Source of the DNA: CAIOYC01 sp038327995
GTDB lineage: Bacteria > Pseudomonadota > Alphaproteobacteria > Caulobacterales > Caulobacteraceae
NCBI GenBank assembly: GCA_038327995.1
Contig: JBBQLP010000006.1
Coordinates: 1-64,000 of the forward strand
Length of the DNA: 64,000 bases
Direction: 5' to 3'
The notes under the pieces are model-generated. The model worked only from the letters and a program-made list of their open reading frames with translations. It had not been told where the DNA came from and did no database searches. This document shows, piece by piece, positions 51,361 to 60,482 of this stretch. The position numbers and the translations under genes were made by a program. How positions within the stretch are numbered: position 1 is the stretch's first letter; each line of letters begins with the position of its first letter.

Positions 51361-53201
51361 CACCGGCTCCCCAATACGGACAGAGAGTTCGTCAGTAAGC
51401 CGATGGTATCCATCCCGGCAAAGACAAAATCAGTCACCCCAGCGGCTTTCAGTTCGGTTTCAAGCGCGCCCGGGCGACCGGTGAGATATACGCGCGCCGC
51501 ACCACGTGCGGTCAGAGCCTTGGCCGCTGCGACCGCTTCGTTGGCATAAACAGCGTCGGAGGAGCAGATTACTGCGAGTGGCGTCGTATTGGGGTCCAAA
51601 TCGCCTGGGGCACCGGTTTCGGCGGCAATGCCTCCCGCAGCGAAAAGGTTTCGGGCGAACCCGGCCCGCGCGGCGTAGTCGGCGGGAGAGCCCGGCACGG
51701 CGAGGAAGACCCTTGGCTTCACGGGCATCGCGGCCGCCTTGGCGCGCAACACCTCGAACTCACCCGCCATTCGCCATGGGGGCAGGGGTTCACACTGGCT
51801 GTCCGGGCCGGGCATGGCGGTCCGGGGGGAAGGCTTGGCGCAGGACGCCGCGTTTATCATGTCGATCTCCACGCTGCGGGGCGACAGATCGGGAAACTCC
51901 GAAACGCCGATCAGGCCGGTCTTGCGTTTTGCGATGTCGGCGGCGCGGGCCTCGCGAACGCCGGCGACGTCGGCGGCGATCAGGCCGCTTTCCAGCGCGG
52001 TGACAACGCCCCCCGCCGCCTCGAGCTTCTGCATCCAGGCCCATCCGGCCCGGGCGAACTGATCGGTCAGGGCCTCGATGAACCAGGCGCCGCCTGCGGG
52101 ATCGGCCACTTCGCCGAGACGCGCCTCCTCCATCAGGACGAGTTGCGTGTTGCGGGTCTGGCGGCGCGCGAAGTGTGTCGCGCGACCGAGGGGCTGGCTG
52201 AACGCGTCCAGCGTCACCGCGTCTGCGCCGCCCACGCCAGCGCCGAAACCGGCGGCGGTCAGGCGCAACATATTCACCCATGGGTCGAGTACCGAGAGCA
52301 TCCGGCGCGATGACCGCGCTTCGATCCGGGCAGGGAGGGGGCGTCCGACCGCGGCTTCCGTGATCCGCGCCCAGATCGCGCGGGCGGCGCGTAGCTTGGC
52401 GAGGGTGGAGAAATACTCCGCGTCTGCGGCGAGGCCGAGCACGATGCCGGAAAAGGCTGCCTCTGCAGTCGCCCCGGCGCGCATCGCAGCGCGGGCATAG
52501 GCGAGGGCGGCGGCGGCCATGAAACCAAGTTCTTGCGCCTCGCCACCCCCCGCTTCGTGAACCACCTGACCGGAGGCGAGGAAGCTGCTCTCCGCGGCAA
52601 TCCGGCGCGCGACCTGCCCAGCGGCGATCAGGTGGCTGGCGATGGGGCTGGGGCTGGCCCCGGTGCGGGCGAAGGTGGAAAGCGGATCGATGTGCAGGAA
52701 CAGTTGCGGCTGCAGTGTACGAGCCTCGGCGATTTCCGCCAGCCAGTCCGCCGCCTGAACGCCTAGATATCCGGCGTCGAGCGCCACCGGGGCGAGATCG
52801 AGCAACACGCCCTCCAGCACGCGCTCCAGGTCGGCTCGCCCTGCGATGGCGACGCCGTTCTCTCCACTCGGATCGACATGGATCAAGAGCGACGCCGCAC
52901 CTCCATCAAGGTCGGTCAAAGCCAGTTCGTTTGCGGCGGCGGGATCGGGGTGATCTACGCTGGTCCGCAGGTCCCACGCCCGGTTCGGGTCGGCGGCGGC
53001 CCGCGCCCGCTCCGCCTCACCCAGCGTCTCGCTGCTATTCGCCGCCGTGTAGAGGGGCTCGATCCTCACGCCCTCATAAGTGCGCGAGACCAGCCGCTTG
53101 TCGAACGATTGCCCATCCAGCGTCTTGTCCACCAGCCGTCGCCACGCCGCCTCGTCGGGCGCGGGGAAGGCAGAGGCGAGAGGGATGACGCCATCGTCCA
53201 A
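51360..53201 (-). CDS. mutA: Methylmalonyl-CoA mutase small (beta) subunit
   Basis: Non-catalytic partner of MutB in the heterodimeric mutase; it resembles the large subunit but lacks the DxHxxG cobalamin motif, as seen here. With the TTG at 53201 it has 613 residues, beginning MDDGVIPLASAFPAPDEAAWRRLV. The ribosome site AGGAG lies eight bases upstream on the minus strand. The frame extends further to 53570, but that section is antisense to the next gene and unrelated to the family. Recognisable parts are DKTLDGQSFDKRLVSRTYEGV, TRNTQLVLMEEARLG and ADPAGGAWFIEALTD. It is divergent from the nitronate monooxygenase gene. Confidence 0.92.
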   Translation of the reverse strand: MDDGVIPLASAFPAPDEAAWRRLVDKTLDGQSFDKRLVSRTYEGVRIEPLYTAANSSETLGEAERARAAADPNRAWDLRTSVDHPDPAAANELALTDLDGGAASLLIHVDPSGENGVAIAGRADLERVLEGVLLDLAPVALDAGYLGVQAADWLAEIAEARTLQPQLFLHIDPLSTFARTGASPSPIASHLIAAGQVARRIAAESSFLASGQVVHEAGGGEAQELGFMAAAALAYARAAMRAGATAEAAFSGIVLGLAADAEYFSTLAKLRAARAIWARITEAAVGRPLPARIEARSSRRMLSVLDPWVNMLRLTAAGFGAGVGGADAVTLDAFSQPLGRATHFARRQTRNTQLVLMEEARLGEVADPAGGAWFIEALTDQFARAGWAWMQKLEAAGGVVTALESGLIAADVAGVREARAADIAKRKTGLIGVSEFPDLSPRSVEIDMINAASCAKPSPRTAMPGPDSQCEPLPPWRMAGEFEVLRAKAAAMPVKPRVFLAVPGSPADYAARAGFARNLFAAGGIAAETGAPGDLDPNTTPLAVICSSDAVYANEAVAAAKALTARGAARVYLTGRPGALETELKAAGVTDFVFAGMDTIGLLTNSLSVLGSR

Positions 53202-53270
53202 GAAAGGAGCTCCTGAGAAGTCTGGCGGGACAAAAGGCCCCCACCCGCGACTCGTCAAGCAGGGGCGTAG

Positions 53271-53297
53271 GGGCAAGCTCAGCGTTTCGGCTTGCCC
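53271..53297. other. 8-bp stem hairpin in the mutA / nitronate monooxygenase divergent region
   Basis: GGGCAAGC (53271-53278) and GCTTGCCC (53290-53297) pair exactly across an 11-base loop, in the middle of the 160-base gap between the two divergent starts. It could be a structured leader, an operator or merely chance in GC-rich DNA. Confidence 0.35.
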
Positions 53298-53360
53298 TCG
53301 CGCCTTCAGCCCGTAAACTAAGCGCTGTTCAGACCCGCCATCGCCCTTTCGGAGACCTTC

Positions 53361-54368
53361 ATGGCCCTGCCCGCAATCCTCCGGGATCGTCTTCGCCTGC
53401 CGGTGATCGGCTCGCCGCTGTTCATCGTCTCGGGGCCTGACCTCGTGATCGCCCAATGCAAGGCGGGGGTGGTGGGCTCGTTTCCCTCGCTGAACGCCCG
53501 GCCCCTGTCGCAGCTTGATGAGTGGTTCGCCCGGATCGCCGAGGAACTTGCGGTGTGGGACCGGGATCACCCCGATACCCCCTCAGCCCCCTTCGCGGTG
53601 AACCAGATCGTGCACCGGACCAACAACCGGCTGGAGGAGGACATCGAGCTTTGCGTGAAATACAAGGCGCCCATCGTCATCACCTCACTCGGCGCGCGCA
53701 CTGATCTGAATGACGCGATCCACAGCTACGGCGGCATCACGCTGCATGACGTGATCACCGACCGCTTTGCGCGCAAAGCGATTGAGAAGGGCGCAGACGG
53801 ACTTATCCCCGTCGCGGCGGGCGCGGGCGGCCATGCAGGCACGCTTTCACCGTTCGCGCTGATGCAGGAAATCCGCCAGTGGTTCGACGGCCCCGTGGCG
53901 CTTTCGGGCTCCATCGCCAATGGCGCGGCGATCCTGGCGGCGCAGGCCATGGGTGCGGACCTCGCCTACATCGGTTCGGCCTTTATCGCCACCGAGGAAG
54001 CCAACGCCCAACAGGACTACAAGGACATGATCGTCGAGAGTGCCGCCAACGACATCGTCTACACTAATCTGTTCACTGGCGTTCACGGCAACTATCTACG
54101 GCCTTCCATTGTCAAGGCCGGGATGGACCCAGACAATCTGCCGGTCTCCGATCCTTCGGCCATGAACTTCGGCTCGGGCGGCAATCAGGAAGCTAAGGCG
54201 TGGCGCGACATCTGGGGCTGCGGACAGGGCATCGGGGCGTTGGGTTCCGCGCCGCCGGTGGCTGAGTTCGTGGCGCGGCTAACTCAGGAATACGAGGCGG
54301 CGCAGGCGGCTCTGGCGGCCAAGGTGGCGCTGACCGCCCCGCGCAAGGCGGCGCTCGCGGCGGAGTAA
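53361..54368 (+). CDS. Nitronate monooxygenase
   Basis: FMN-dependent enzyme of 335 residues in the NPD/2-nitropropane dioxygenase family, which detoxifies propionate-3-nitronate and related alkyl nitronates. Key segments are RDRLRLPVIGSPLFIVSGPDLV, APFAVNQIVHRTNNR, the FMN-binding GADGLIPVAAGAGGHAGT with the conserved His, and ALSGSIANGAAILAAQAMGADLAYIGSAF. The ATG at 53361 follows a GGAG. It is divergent from mutA; propionate nitronate and propionyl-CoA metabolism could be linked, though this is only suggestive. The phage-like cassette starts 72 bases after its stop. Confidence 0.93.
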   Translation: MALPAILRDRLRLPVIGSPLFIVSGPDLVIAQCKAGVVGSFPSLNARPLSQLDEWFARIAEELAVWDRDHPDTPSAPFAVNQIVHRTNNRLEEDIELCVKYKAPIVITSLGARTDLNDAIHSYGGITLHDVITDRFARKAIEKGADGLIPVAAGAGGHAGTLSPFALMQEIRQWFDGPVALSGSIANGAAILAAQAMGADLAYIGSAFIATEEANAQQDYKDMIVESAANDIVYTNLFTGVHGNYLRPSIVKAGMDPDNLPVSDPSAMNFGSGGNQEAKAWRDIWGCGQGIGALGSAPPVAEFVARLTQEYEAAQAALAAKVALTAPRKAALAAE

Positions 54369-54440
54369 TCCCCGCTTCCGTCCCCCTCCAAAAAATCAGG
54401 GTCATGCTGTCCGGGACTTGAAACCCTCGGAGACGCCCTC

Positions 54441-55295
54441 GTGTCAGATGACGCTACACCCCGCCTTGCGCTGCCCTTTCTGGCGGCGGCGCAGGCGCAG
54501 AAACACGTCACTCTGAACCAGAGCCTCGGCCTGCTCGACGGGCTGGTGCAGACGGCGGTGGAGAGCCGCACGACGGCCTCCGAGCCCACCTCACCGGCGG
54601 ATGGAGCCCTCTACATCCTGCCGGGCAGCGCAACCGGCGCCCAATGGGCGGGCGCTCCGACGGGCACGGTGATGCAGTTCGAGGTGGGGGCATGGAGCAG
54701 GCTATCCCTGCGGCCCGGCTGGATCGCCTGGGTTAAGGACGAGGGCGCGCTGGTTGTCTGCGACGGCGCGGTCTGGACCGACCTTGGCCTCGCCCTGCGC
54801 TCCCTAGCCAATCTCGACCGGCTGGGCGTCGGAACCACGGCCGACGCGGGCAATCCCTTTTCAGTGAAAGCCGCCAGCGTCCTGTTCGACCATGCAGGTT
54901 CGGGCGGGGTGCAAGTCAAGCTCGACAAGGCTAGCGCGGGCGACAACGGCTCGATCCTCTTCCAGACCGGCTATAGCGGCCGGGCCGAGATCGGCCTTTG
55001 CGGCGACGACGCCTTTCACCTGCGCGTCTCGCCCGATGGAACGAGCTTCACCGACGCACTCATCGCTCAGCCCTCCACGGGTCACATCGGCATCGGCGTG
55101 TCTTCGCCGACCAGCCGTTTGCAGGTCGATGGCGCGGTGGGCGTGAAGGCGTCCGTTCTCGCTGATCTGCCATCTGCGGCCAGCGAGGGCGCGGGCGCGA
55201 TCCGCTTCGTCACCGATGAAGCGGGCGGCGCGACCCTGGTGTTTTCCGACGGAACCGACTGGCGGCGCACCGCCGATCGCTCCGTCGCTTCCTGA
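54441..55295 (+). CDS. DUF2793 phage/GTA-type structural protein
   Basis: A 284-residue protein with an N-terminal DUF2793 domain (about residues 8-115), recognisable from RLALPFLAAAQAQKHVTLNQSL, SPADGALYILPG and GWIAWVKDEGALVVCDGAVW. This domain occurs in alphaproteobacterial prophages and with gene-transfer-agent genes, where it is thought to decorate virion surfaces. The C-terminal half has a tail-fibre-like GIGVSSPTSRLQVDGAV segment of the kind that precedes trimeric fibre tips. The start is GTG with GGAG upstream. It opens a set of four same-strand genes ending in a holin-like gene. Confidence 0.82.
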   Translation: MSDDATPRLALPFLAAAQAQKHVTLNQSLGLLDGLVQTAVESRTTASEPTSPADGALYILPGSATGAQWAGAPTGTVMQFEVGAWSRLSLRPGWIAWVKDEGALVVCDGAVWTDLGLALRSLANLDRLGVGTTADAGNPFSVKAASVLFDHAGSGGVQVKLDKASAGDNGSILFQTGYSGRAEIGLCGDDAFHLRVSPDGTSFTDALIAQPSTGHIGIGVSSPTSRLQVDGAVGVKASVLADLPSAASEGAGAIRFVTDEAGGATLVFSDGTDWRRTADRSVAS

Positions 55296-55329
55296 TTTTC
55301 AACAGCGTCACAACTGAGAGAGAGGGCTC

Positions 55330-56055
55330 ATGGCCAGGATACGACTTGAATGGGTGCGGTCAGGCCGCCCCGATTTCCAGCGCGGCGACACCTCGGGCGA
55401 TCTCGCGATCTTCTACGCCGAGCAGACGATCATTGTCGCGTCTACGGCGATCCGCAGCAGCGCCGCGCCCGCGTTCATCGGCAAGGACGGCGCGACGGGG
55501 ACGGAGGGCATGGCGCGAGTAACCGTGCTTTCCGGCGCGGTAGCTGTCGCCTGGGGCGGCGCTACGCCAACCGCTACCGAAACCACAGGAGTCAGGCTTG
55601 AAGCGGGTCAGACCCAGCTTTTCGCCATCGATACGGGCGAAGCCTTGTCTTTCATCGAAGCCGTGGACGGCCCGGCGGCGAAGGCCGTGCAGGACGCCGC
55701 TTCCGAAACGTCGCTCATCGCCATTCAGGCTGCGGTCCAGGCGCCGCTTTCGGTGCTGGCTTCACCGATCCACGCGACCGCGACCCCTCGTTCGGGTGTG
55801 CTGACCGCCGCCAACACGGCGCAGGACCTGATGCCCGCCAACGCCGCCCGCAACGGCTGGACCATTCAGAACCAGTCCACCGGCAATCTCTACGTTCGCT
55901 CGAAGGGATCAGCGGGAACCGCCCTGGCGACGCTGGACCAGAACAGCCTGATCATTCCGCCCGGCGCCGCCTACGACCCGCCCCGAATCACCATCCACGC
56001 CCTGTCGATCACCGGCGCATCAGCCGGTCAGACATTCTTTGCCGAGGAGTGGTAG
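55330..56055 (+). CDS. Unknown protein of the phage-like cassette
   Basis: A 241-residue protein beginning MARIRLEWVRSGRPDFQRG. It is rich in Ala, Thr and Gly with short beta-like segments and no membrane helix; the end contains TIQNQSTGNLYVRSKGSAG and IIPPGAAYDPP, a pattern like those of beta-rich phage surface proteins. I do not recognise the family. It lies between a DUF2793 protein and an SGNH hydrolase, 3 bases from the latter, so a structural role in the same particle or appendage is inferred from context. Confidence 0.7.
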   Translation: MARIRLEWVRSGRPDFQRGDTSGDLAIFYAEQTIIVASTAIRSSAAPAFIGKDGATGTEGMARVTVLSGAVAVAWGGATPTATETTGVRLEAGQTQLFAIDTGEALSFIEAVDGPAAKAVQDAASETSLIAIQAAVQAPLSVLASPIHATATPRSGVLTAANTAQDLMPANAARNGWTIQNQSTGNLYVRSKGSAGTALATLDQNSLIIPPGAAYDPPRITIHALSITGASAGQTFFAEEW

Positions 56056-56057
56056 CC

Positions 56058-58118
56058 ATGAGTTTCAACTATGGACCGCCCCCTACCGCTGCGTCGCCGA
56101 AGGGCCTGATCGTTGGCGGCTCGATCTCCGGCCTCGGCGACAGCATCACTGCTCAAGGGGGCTATTTCCCGGTCGGAACATCTCTGGCGGGCGTTCCCGC
56201 CTGGACCGCCTCCACGCCCTATGTCGTCGGCGCACTGGTCAGGAACGGCGGGCTGATCTACCGCTGCACCGCAGCGGGGACGTCGGCAGGGTCGGGCGGG
56301 CCAGCCGGTCAGGCGCAGAGCGGGATCGTCGATAGCGCCGCCGCGTGGGCCTACACGCCCTATGTCATCAACCGCTCGAACACCAGCTTCCTGCACTGGG
56401 TGGAGGTGTTCTCTGGCGGCGCTCTGAAATGGACCATGAGCCAGGGCTATGCCGGGATCACCGGAGCCCTGATCAAGGCTATCGTTGTCGCGGGCGGTGC
56501 GGGCTACGCCCAGGGCGAGGCGGCGACGTGGGCGAATGGCGCCAAGGGGTACGTCAACGTCGGCCCCGGTGGGGTAGTCGCCAGCGTGACTATCGCCAAC
56601 CCGGGCGCCGCCTCTGTCACCCCCTTCGGAGACCCGGTGATCACGACAGCGGGCGGATCTGGCCTGGCGGTGTCCAACGTGGCCGCCGGGTCAGGAACCT
56701 TCGGCGTGGGCGGCTGCCTGACCCAGGACATGGTCGCGCGCCTGCCTGATTGCACAGCCTCCAGCGTCGACATCTTTGTGGTGCACGGCGGGACCAACGA
56801 CCTCGGCGCCAGCAAGAGCTTCGCCGCCATCAGCGCCAATTTGAAGAGCTGCTACGAGACGCTTGCAGGCGCGGGCAAGCGCGTGATCGCCATGCCGATC
56901 ACCCCGCGCGCAACCTCCTTAGCCCTGACGACCCCCCAGCTTCAGACCATGATACGGATCAATCGCTGGATCAGGGCCTATTGCCGGCGCGAAGCCTGGG
57001 CCAACCCCGGCCAGTTCATCGTCGGTCTGGCGGACCCTACCCGTTACTGGACCGACGGAACCCTGTCCCTGAACCGGTCGACCGGTGTGTCGCTCGCCAG
57101 CAATGGCGCGATGACCCAAGACGGTCTGCATCCGTCGCCGCGCGGCGCGCAATACAACGCCCTCGCCATCCTCGCGGCTGCCCAGGGGCTCGGATTCGGA
57201 GCCTCACCCACGCCCTACGCCCGCGTCGCGTCGCAGACCGACGGGTATCACCGCACCCAAAATCCCGGCGGCAACTACCTGGAGGGTCAACCGTGGACGG
57301 CGGGCACGGCGGTCCAGGTTGGCGATCTTTGCTCCAACGCGGGCGGCGTCTACATCTGTGCGCAGGCCGGAACCACGGCAGGGTCGGGCGGACCGAGCGG
57401 CACGTCCTCCGGCCAGGCCGACAACACCGCCGTCTGGAACTACATCCGCAACAGCGGCGCTTCGGTGTTCGCCTCGGGAACAAAGGCGGTCCCGGTCTCG
57501 TCGGGCGGCTACGTCCTGACGGGCGTCACTGACAAAGGTTGGACCCTCTATAACTCCGCTGGTCGCGCCTCGACCGGAACCATCGTCGGCGCCCTCGAGA
57601 CCCCGTGGAGCGACGGACAGGCGGGTCAACGCCAAAGCCTGGTGTTCAACTTCAGCGCCGGGACCAACACCGAGCAATGGCAGCTCTATTGCGCCAACAA
57701 CGCGACATGGGCTGCGACCGACTACGGCAATCTAGGCATCCTCCAGGCTGACCTAGGGGTGACGCCCTTCCTGTTTGAGGTGGAGATGGAGGTCTCCAAT
57801 GTGGCTAGCGTTACGCAGATTTCCACCATCGTTCACGACAATACCTCGGGCTACGGCTACCGGGTCGAGACCGGATTCGGAGCCTTCCCCGGCGGCGCCT
57901 CGTCGCTGACGCACATGAACAGCGCGGGCGAGATGGCGACCATCCCCAACGGGGGCAGGATGCTCCTGCGGTCGGAGCCCTTCATCCTGCCCGCCAGCCC
58001 GGTGGTGCTCAGCGCTCTGACCGTGGGGATCAATTTCGGGTTCGATCCCACCACCGCGCCCGCCTCGCTCACCGCCCGGATCAACTACGCGGCGCTGCGC
58101 AAATACGGGGTGGCCTGA
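56058..58118 (+). CDS. SGNH hydrolase with duplicated surface modules (phage-like)
   Basis: A 686-residue protein whose SGNH/GDSL esterase domain has block I GLGDSIT with Ser29, block III HGGTNDL and block V DGLHPSPRG (the Asp-x-x-His), so the active site looks complete. A module of about 50 residues, W-T-A-x-T then G-x-L-x-N-G-G-x-x-Y-x-C-x-A-G-T-x-A-G-S-G-G-P, occurs twice: about residues 48-97, inserted inside the hydrolase region, and about 410-462 after it. These resemble carbohydrate-binding or tail-spike modules. The C-terminal 220 residues are beta-rich. GAGGAG supports the ATG at 56058. A deacetylase acting on cell-surface glycans is a reasonable guess. Confidence 0.82.
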   Translation: MSFNYGPPPTAASPKGLIVGGSISGLGDSITAQGGYFPVGTSLAGVPAWTASTPYVVGALVRNGGLIYRCTAAGTSAGSGGPAGQAQSGIVDSAAAWAYTPYVINRSNTSFLHWVEVFSGGALKWTMSQGYAGITGALIKAIVVAGGAGYAQGEAATWANGAKGYVNVGPGGVVASVTIANPGAASVTPFGDPVITTAGGSGLAVSNVAAGSGTFGVGGCLTQDMVARLPDCTASSVDIFVVHGGTNDLGASKSFAAISANLKSCYETLAGAGKRVIAMPITPRATSLALTTPQLQTMIRINRWIRAYCRREAWANPGQFIVGLADPTRYWTDGTLSLNRSTGVSLASNGAMTQDGLHPSPRGAQYNALAILAAAQGLGFGASPTPYARVASQTDGYHRTQNPGGNYLEGQPWTAGTAVQVGDLCSNAGGVYICAQAGTTAGSGGPSGTSSGQADNTAVWNYIRNSGASVFASGTKAVPVSSGGYVLTGVTDKGWTLYNSAGRASTGTIVGALETPWSDGQAGQRQSLVFNFSAGTNTEQWQLYCANNATWAATDYGNLGILQADLGVTPFLFEVEMEVSNVASVTQISTIVHDNTSGYGYRVETGFGAFPGGASSLTHMNSAGEMATIPNGGRMLLRSEPFILPASPVVLSALTVGINFGFDPTTAPASLTARINYAALRKYGVA

Positions 58119-58158
58119 CCCGGTCCCTCATTCCATCAACCACCGAAGGAGAACGACT

Positions 58159-58374
58159 ATGGACGACACCAAATCAGCCCTGACCTCGACCGGAGTATGG
58201 GGCAGCGTGATTGCGCTACTCGGCGCTTTTGCACCCCTGATTCTGCCCGCTGTAGGGTTGAAGACCGCAGGCGATCAACAGGCCGCCGTCGCTATCACAA
58301 GCCAGCTTGTCACCGGCATCGGTGCGGCGCTGGCACTCTACGGACGGCTGGCCGCGACCAAACGCATCGTGTGA
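58159..58374 (+). CDS. Small holin-like membrane protein
   Basis: A 71-residue protein with two hydrophobic segments (about residues 14-36 and 46-64) and a basic C-terminus (GRLAATKRIV). AAGGAG at about 58144 supports the ATG at 58159. Size, layout and position at the end of a phage-like set fit a holin, which would permeabilise the inner membrane for lysozyme release. A lysozyme gene begins 5.5 kb further on. The holin function is inferred, not established by homology I can confirm. A strong hairpin follows its stop. Confidence 0.68.
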   Translation: MDDTKSALTSTGVWGSVIALLGAFAPLILPAVGLKTAGDQQAAVAITSQLVTGIGAALALYGRLAATKRIV

Positions 58375-58410
58375 CCTCGGCTCCGGCCGCGAGTTCGCGG
58401 TTGGCAAGGG

Positions 58411-58447
58411 GGCGGCTCCCGTCTAACCCGGACGGGAGCTTGCCGCC
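58411..58447. terminator. Strong hairpin after the holin-like gene
   Basis: GCTCCCGTC (58415-58423) pairs exactly with GACGGGAGC (58431-58439), and the flanks GGCG/GCC extend the stem. It lies 37 bases after the holin-like gene and 19 bases before pccA. No T-run follows, but the stem would separate the two transcripts. Confidence 0.5.
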
Positions 58448-58465
58448 GAGGGGCCAAATACCGCG

Positions 58466-60478
58466 ATGTTCTCCAAGATTCTGATCGCCAACCGGGGCGA
58501 AATCGCCGTTCGCATCATCAAGACGTGCCGCCGCATGGGGATCGCCACGGTGGTGGTCTATTCCGAGGCCGACGCCGACAGCCTGGCGGTGGAGATGGCG
58601 GACGAGACGGTCTTCATCGGCCCGGCGCCCGCTAACCAGTCCTACCTCGTGGCCGACAAGATCATCGCCGCCTGCAAGTCCACGGGAGCTGAGGCCGTGC
58701 ACCCCGGCTTTGGCTTCCTGTCGGAAAACGCCGGGTTCGCTCAACGCTGCGCCGATGAGGGCATCGTCTTCATCGGCCCCAACCCCGGTGCGATCCGCGC
58801 CATGGGGGACAAGATCGAGAGCAAGAAGTTTGCCGAAAAGGCGGGCGTCTCCTGCGTGCCCGGTCACATCGGCGAGATCGACGACACCGCCCACGCCATC
58901 AAGATTTCCGAGGAGATCGGCTATCCGGTGATGATCAAGGCTTCCGCTGGTGGCGGCGGCAAGGGCATCCGGGTGGCCTACAGCCAGCGCGACGTGGAGG
59001 AAGGCTTTCCCGCAGTGCGCGCCGAGGCCAAGGCCAGTTTCGGCGACGACCGCATCTTCATCGAAAAGTTCATCACCTCGCCCCGCCATATCGAAATCCA
59101 AGTGATGGGCGACAAGCATGGCCACGTGGTGCACCTGTTCGAGCGGGAATGCTCGATCCAGCGGCGGAACCAGAAGGTGATCGAAGAGGCGCCCTCGCCG
59201 CTGCTCGACGCCAAGACCCGCGCTGCGATGGGGGCGCAGGCGGTCGCCCTCGCCAAAGCGGTGAACTACGATTCAGCCGGGACGGTGGAGTTCGTCGCCG
59301 GCCAGGACAAGAGCTTCTACTTCCTGGAAATGAACACCCGGCTTCAGGTCGAGCATCCAGTGACGGAACTCATCACCGGCCTCGATCTGGTGGAGCAGAT
59401 GCTGCGTTCGGCGGCAAGCGAGGTGATGGCGTTCGGCCAGAACGACCTCAAGATCAACGGCTGGGCGATCGAAAGCCGCATCTATGCGGAGGACCCCTAT
59501 CGCAAGTTCCTGCCCTCCATCGGGCGTCTCGTCCGCTACGATCCTCCGATTGAGGGGGAGCACGGCGAAGGTCAGGGCGCCTACATCGTACGCAACGATG
59601 CGGGCGTGCGCGAGGGCGACGAGATTTCGATGTACTACGACCCGATGATCTCCAAGCTCTGCACCTGGGGCAAGACGCGGGCGGAGGCGATTGCAGGAAT
59701 GGGCCGGGCGCTGGAGGATTTCCACATCGAGGGGCTCGGCCACAACGTGCCCTTCCTAGCCGCAGTGATGGATCAGGAGCGGTTCAAGTCCGGCGCCATT
59801 TCCACCAACTACATTGTCGATGAGTTTCCCGAGGGCTTCCGCGGAACCGAGCCAACACCGTTCCAGATCGACGTGATGACGGCGGCGGCGGCCTACATCC
59901 ACCGCACGCTCGCGGCCCGGGCGCGCAAGGTCGGCTATGGATTGGGCGGTTCCTTGGCGCGCGCCGACTGGGTGGTGACGGTGGGCGAGGTGCGTAGGGC
60001 GGTAACGCTGAGTGTCGGAGAAGGCGCGCTCGATGTTGAATTGACGGGGGAGGGACGTAGCGTGGCTCTGCGCCGGATCGAATGGCGTCCAGGCAAGACC
60101 GTGTTCAAGGCCGTGCTGGACGGCGTGGCTTTCAGCGCAGACGTGCGCCCCGCCGCCGAGGGGTTTGTGATCCGCCACCGGGCGGCGACCGAGCGGGTGC
60201 TGGTGCTGACGCCGCTTTCGGCGGAACTGCACGAACGTTTGCCCAAACGTGCGCCCGCAGACACCTCCAAACTGATCGTCTCCCCCATGCCGGGGCTGGT
60301 GGTCTCGCTCGACGTGACCGAAGGGCAGGAGGTGAAGGAGGGCGAAACCGTAGCCATCATCGAAGCCATGAAAATGCAGAACATCATCAAGGCCGAGCGC
60401 GACGGGGTGGTGAAATCGGTTGGTCCCAAGGCTGGCGACAGCGTGGCGGCGGACGAAGTGCTGGTCGAGTTCGCCTGA
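58466..60478 (+). CDS. pccA: Propionyl/acetyl-CoA carboxylase biotin-carboxylase subunit (PccA)
   Basis: Biotin-dependent carboxylase alpha subunit of 670 residues. Biotin carboxylase domain (residues 1-450: KILIANRGEIAVRIIKTC, KASAGGGGKGIRV, EMNTRLQVEHPVTE), a BT linker, and a C-terminal biotin carboxyl-carrier domain with Lys636 in EAMKMQN. The length with its own carrier domain and the closeness to mutAB indicate propionyl-CoA carboxylase, producing methylmalonyl-CoA for MutAB. No pccB is seen in the window. Acetyl-CoA or 3-methylcrotonyl-CoA activity cannot be excluded by sequence alone. Confidence 0.92.
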   Translation: MFSKILIANRGEIAVRIIKTCRRMGIATVVVYSEADADSLAVEMADETVFIGPAPANQSYLVADKIIAACKSTGAEAVHPGFGFLSENAGFAQRCADEGIVFIGPNPGAIRAMGDKIESKKFAEKAGVSCVPGHIGEIDDTAHAIKISEEIGYPVMIKASAGGGGKGIRVAYSQRDVEEGFPAVRAEAKASFGDDRIFIEKFITSPRHIEIQVMGDKHGHVVHLFERECSIQRRNQKVIEEAPSPLLDAKTRAAMGAQAVALAKAVNYDSAGTVEFVAGQDKSFYFLEMNTRLQVEHPVTELITGLDLVEQMLRSAASEVMAFGQNDLKINGWAIESRIYAEDPYRKFLPSIGRLVRYDPPIEGEHGEGQGAYIVRNDAGVREGDEISMYYDPMISKLCTWGKTRAEAIAGMGRALEDFHIEGLGHNVPFLAAVMDQERFKSGAISTNYIVDEFPEGFRGTEPTPFQIDVMTAAAAYIHRTLAARARKVGYGLGGSLARADWVVTVGEVRRAVTLSVGEGALDVELTGEGRSVALRRIEWRPGKTVFKAVLDGVAFSADVRPAAEGFVIRHRAATERVLVLTPLSAELHERLPKRAPADTSKLIVSPMPGLVVSLDVTEGQEVKEGETVAIIEAMKMQNIIKAERDGVVKSVGPKAGDSVAADEVLVEFA

Positions 60479-60482
60479 GCGG

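Noticed and set aside
53202..53570. N-terminal extension of mutA
   Set aside because: It runs antisense into the nitronate monooxygenase gene and is unlike any mutase; TTG 53201 has AGGAG at good spacing.
54369..58465. Complete prophage
   Set aside because: No integrase, terminase, portal, capsid or att-site duplication is visible; only a four-gene surface/lysis cassette is supported.
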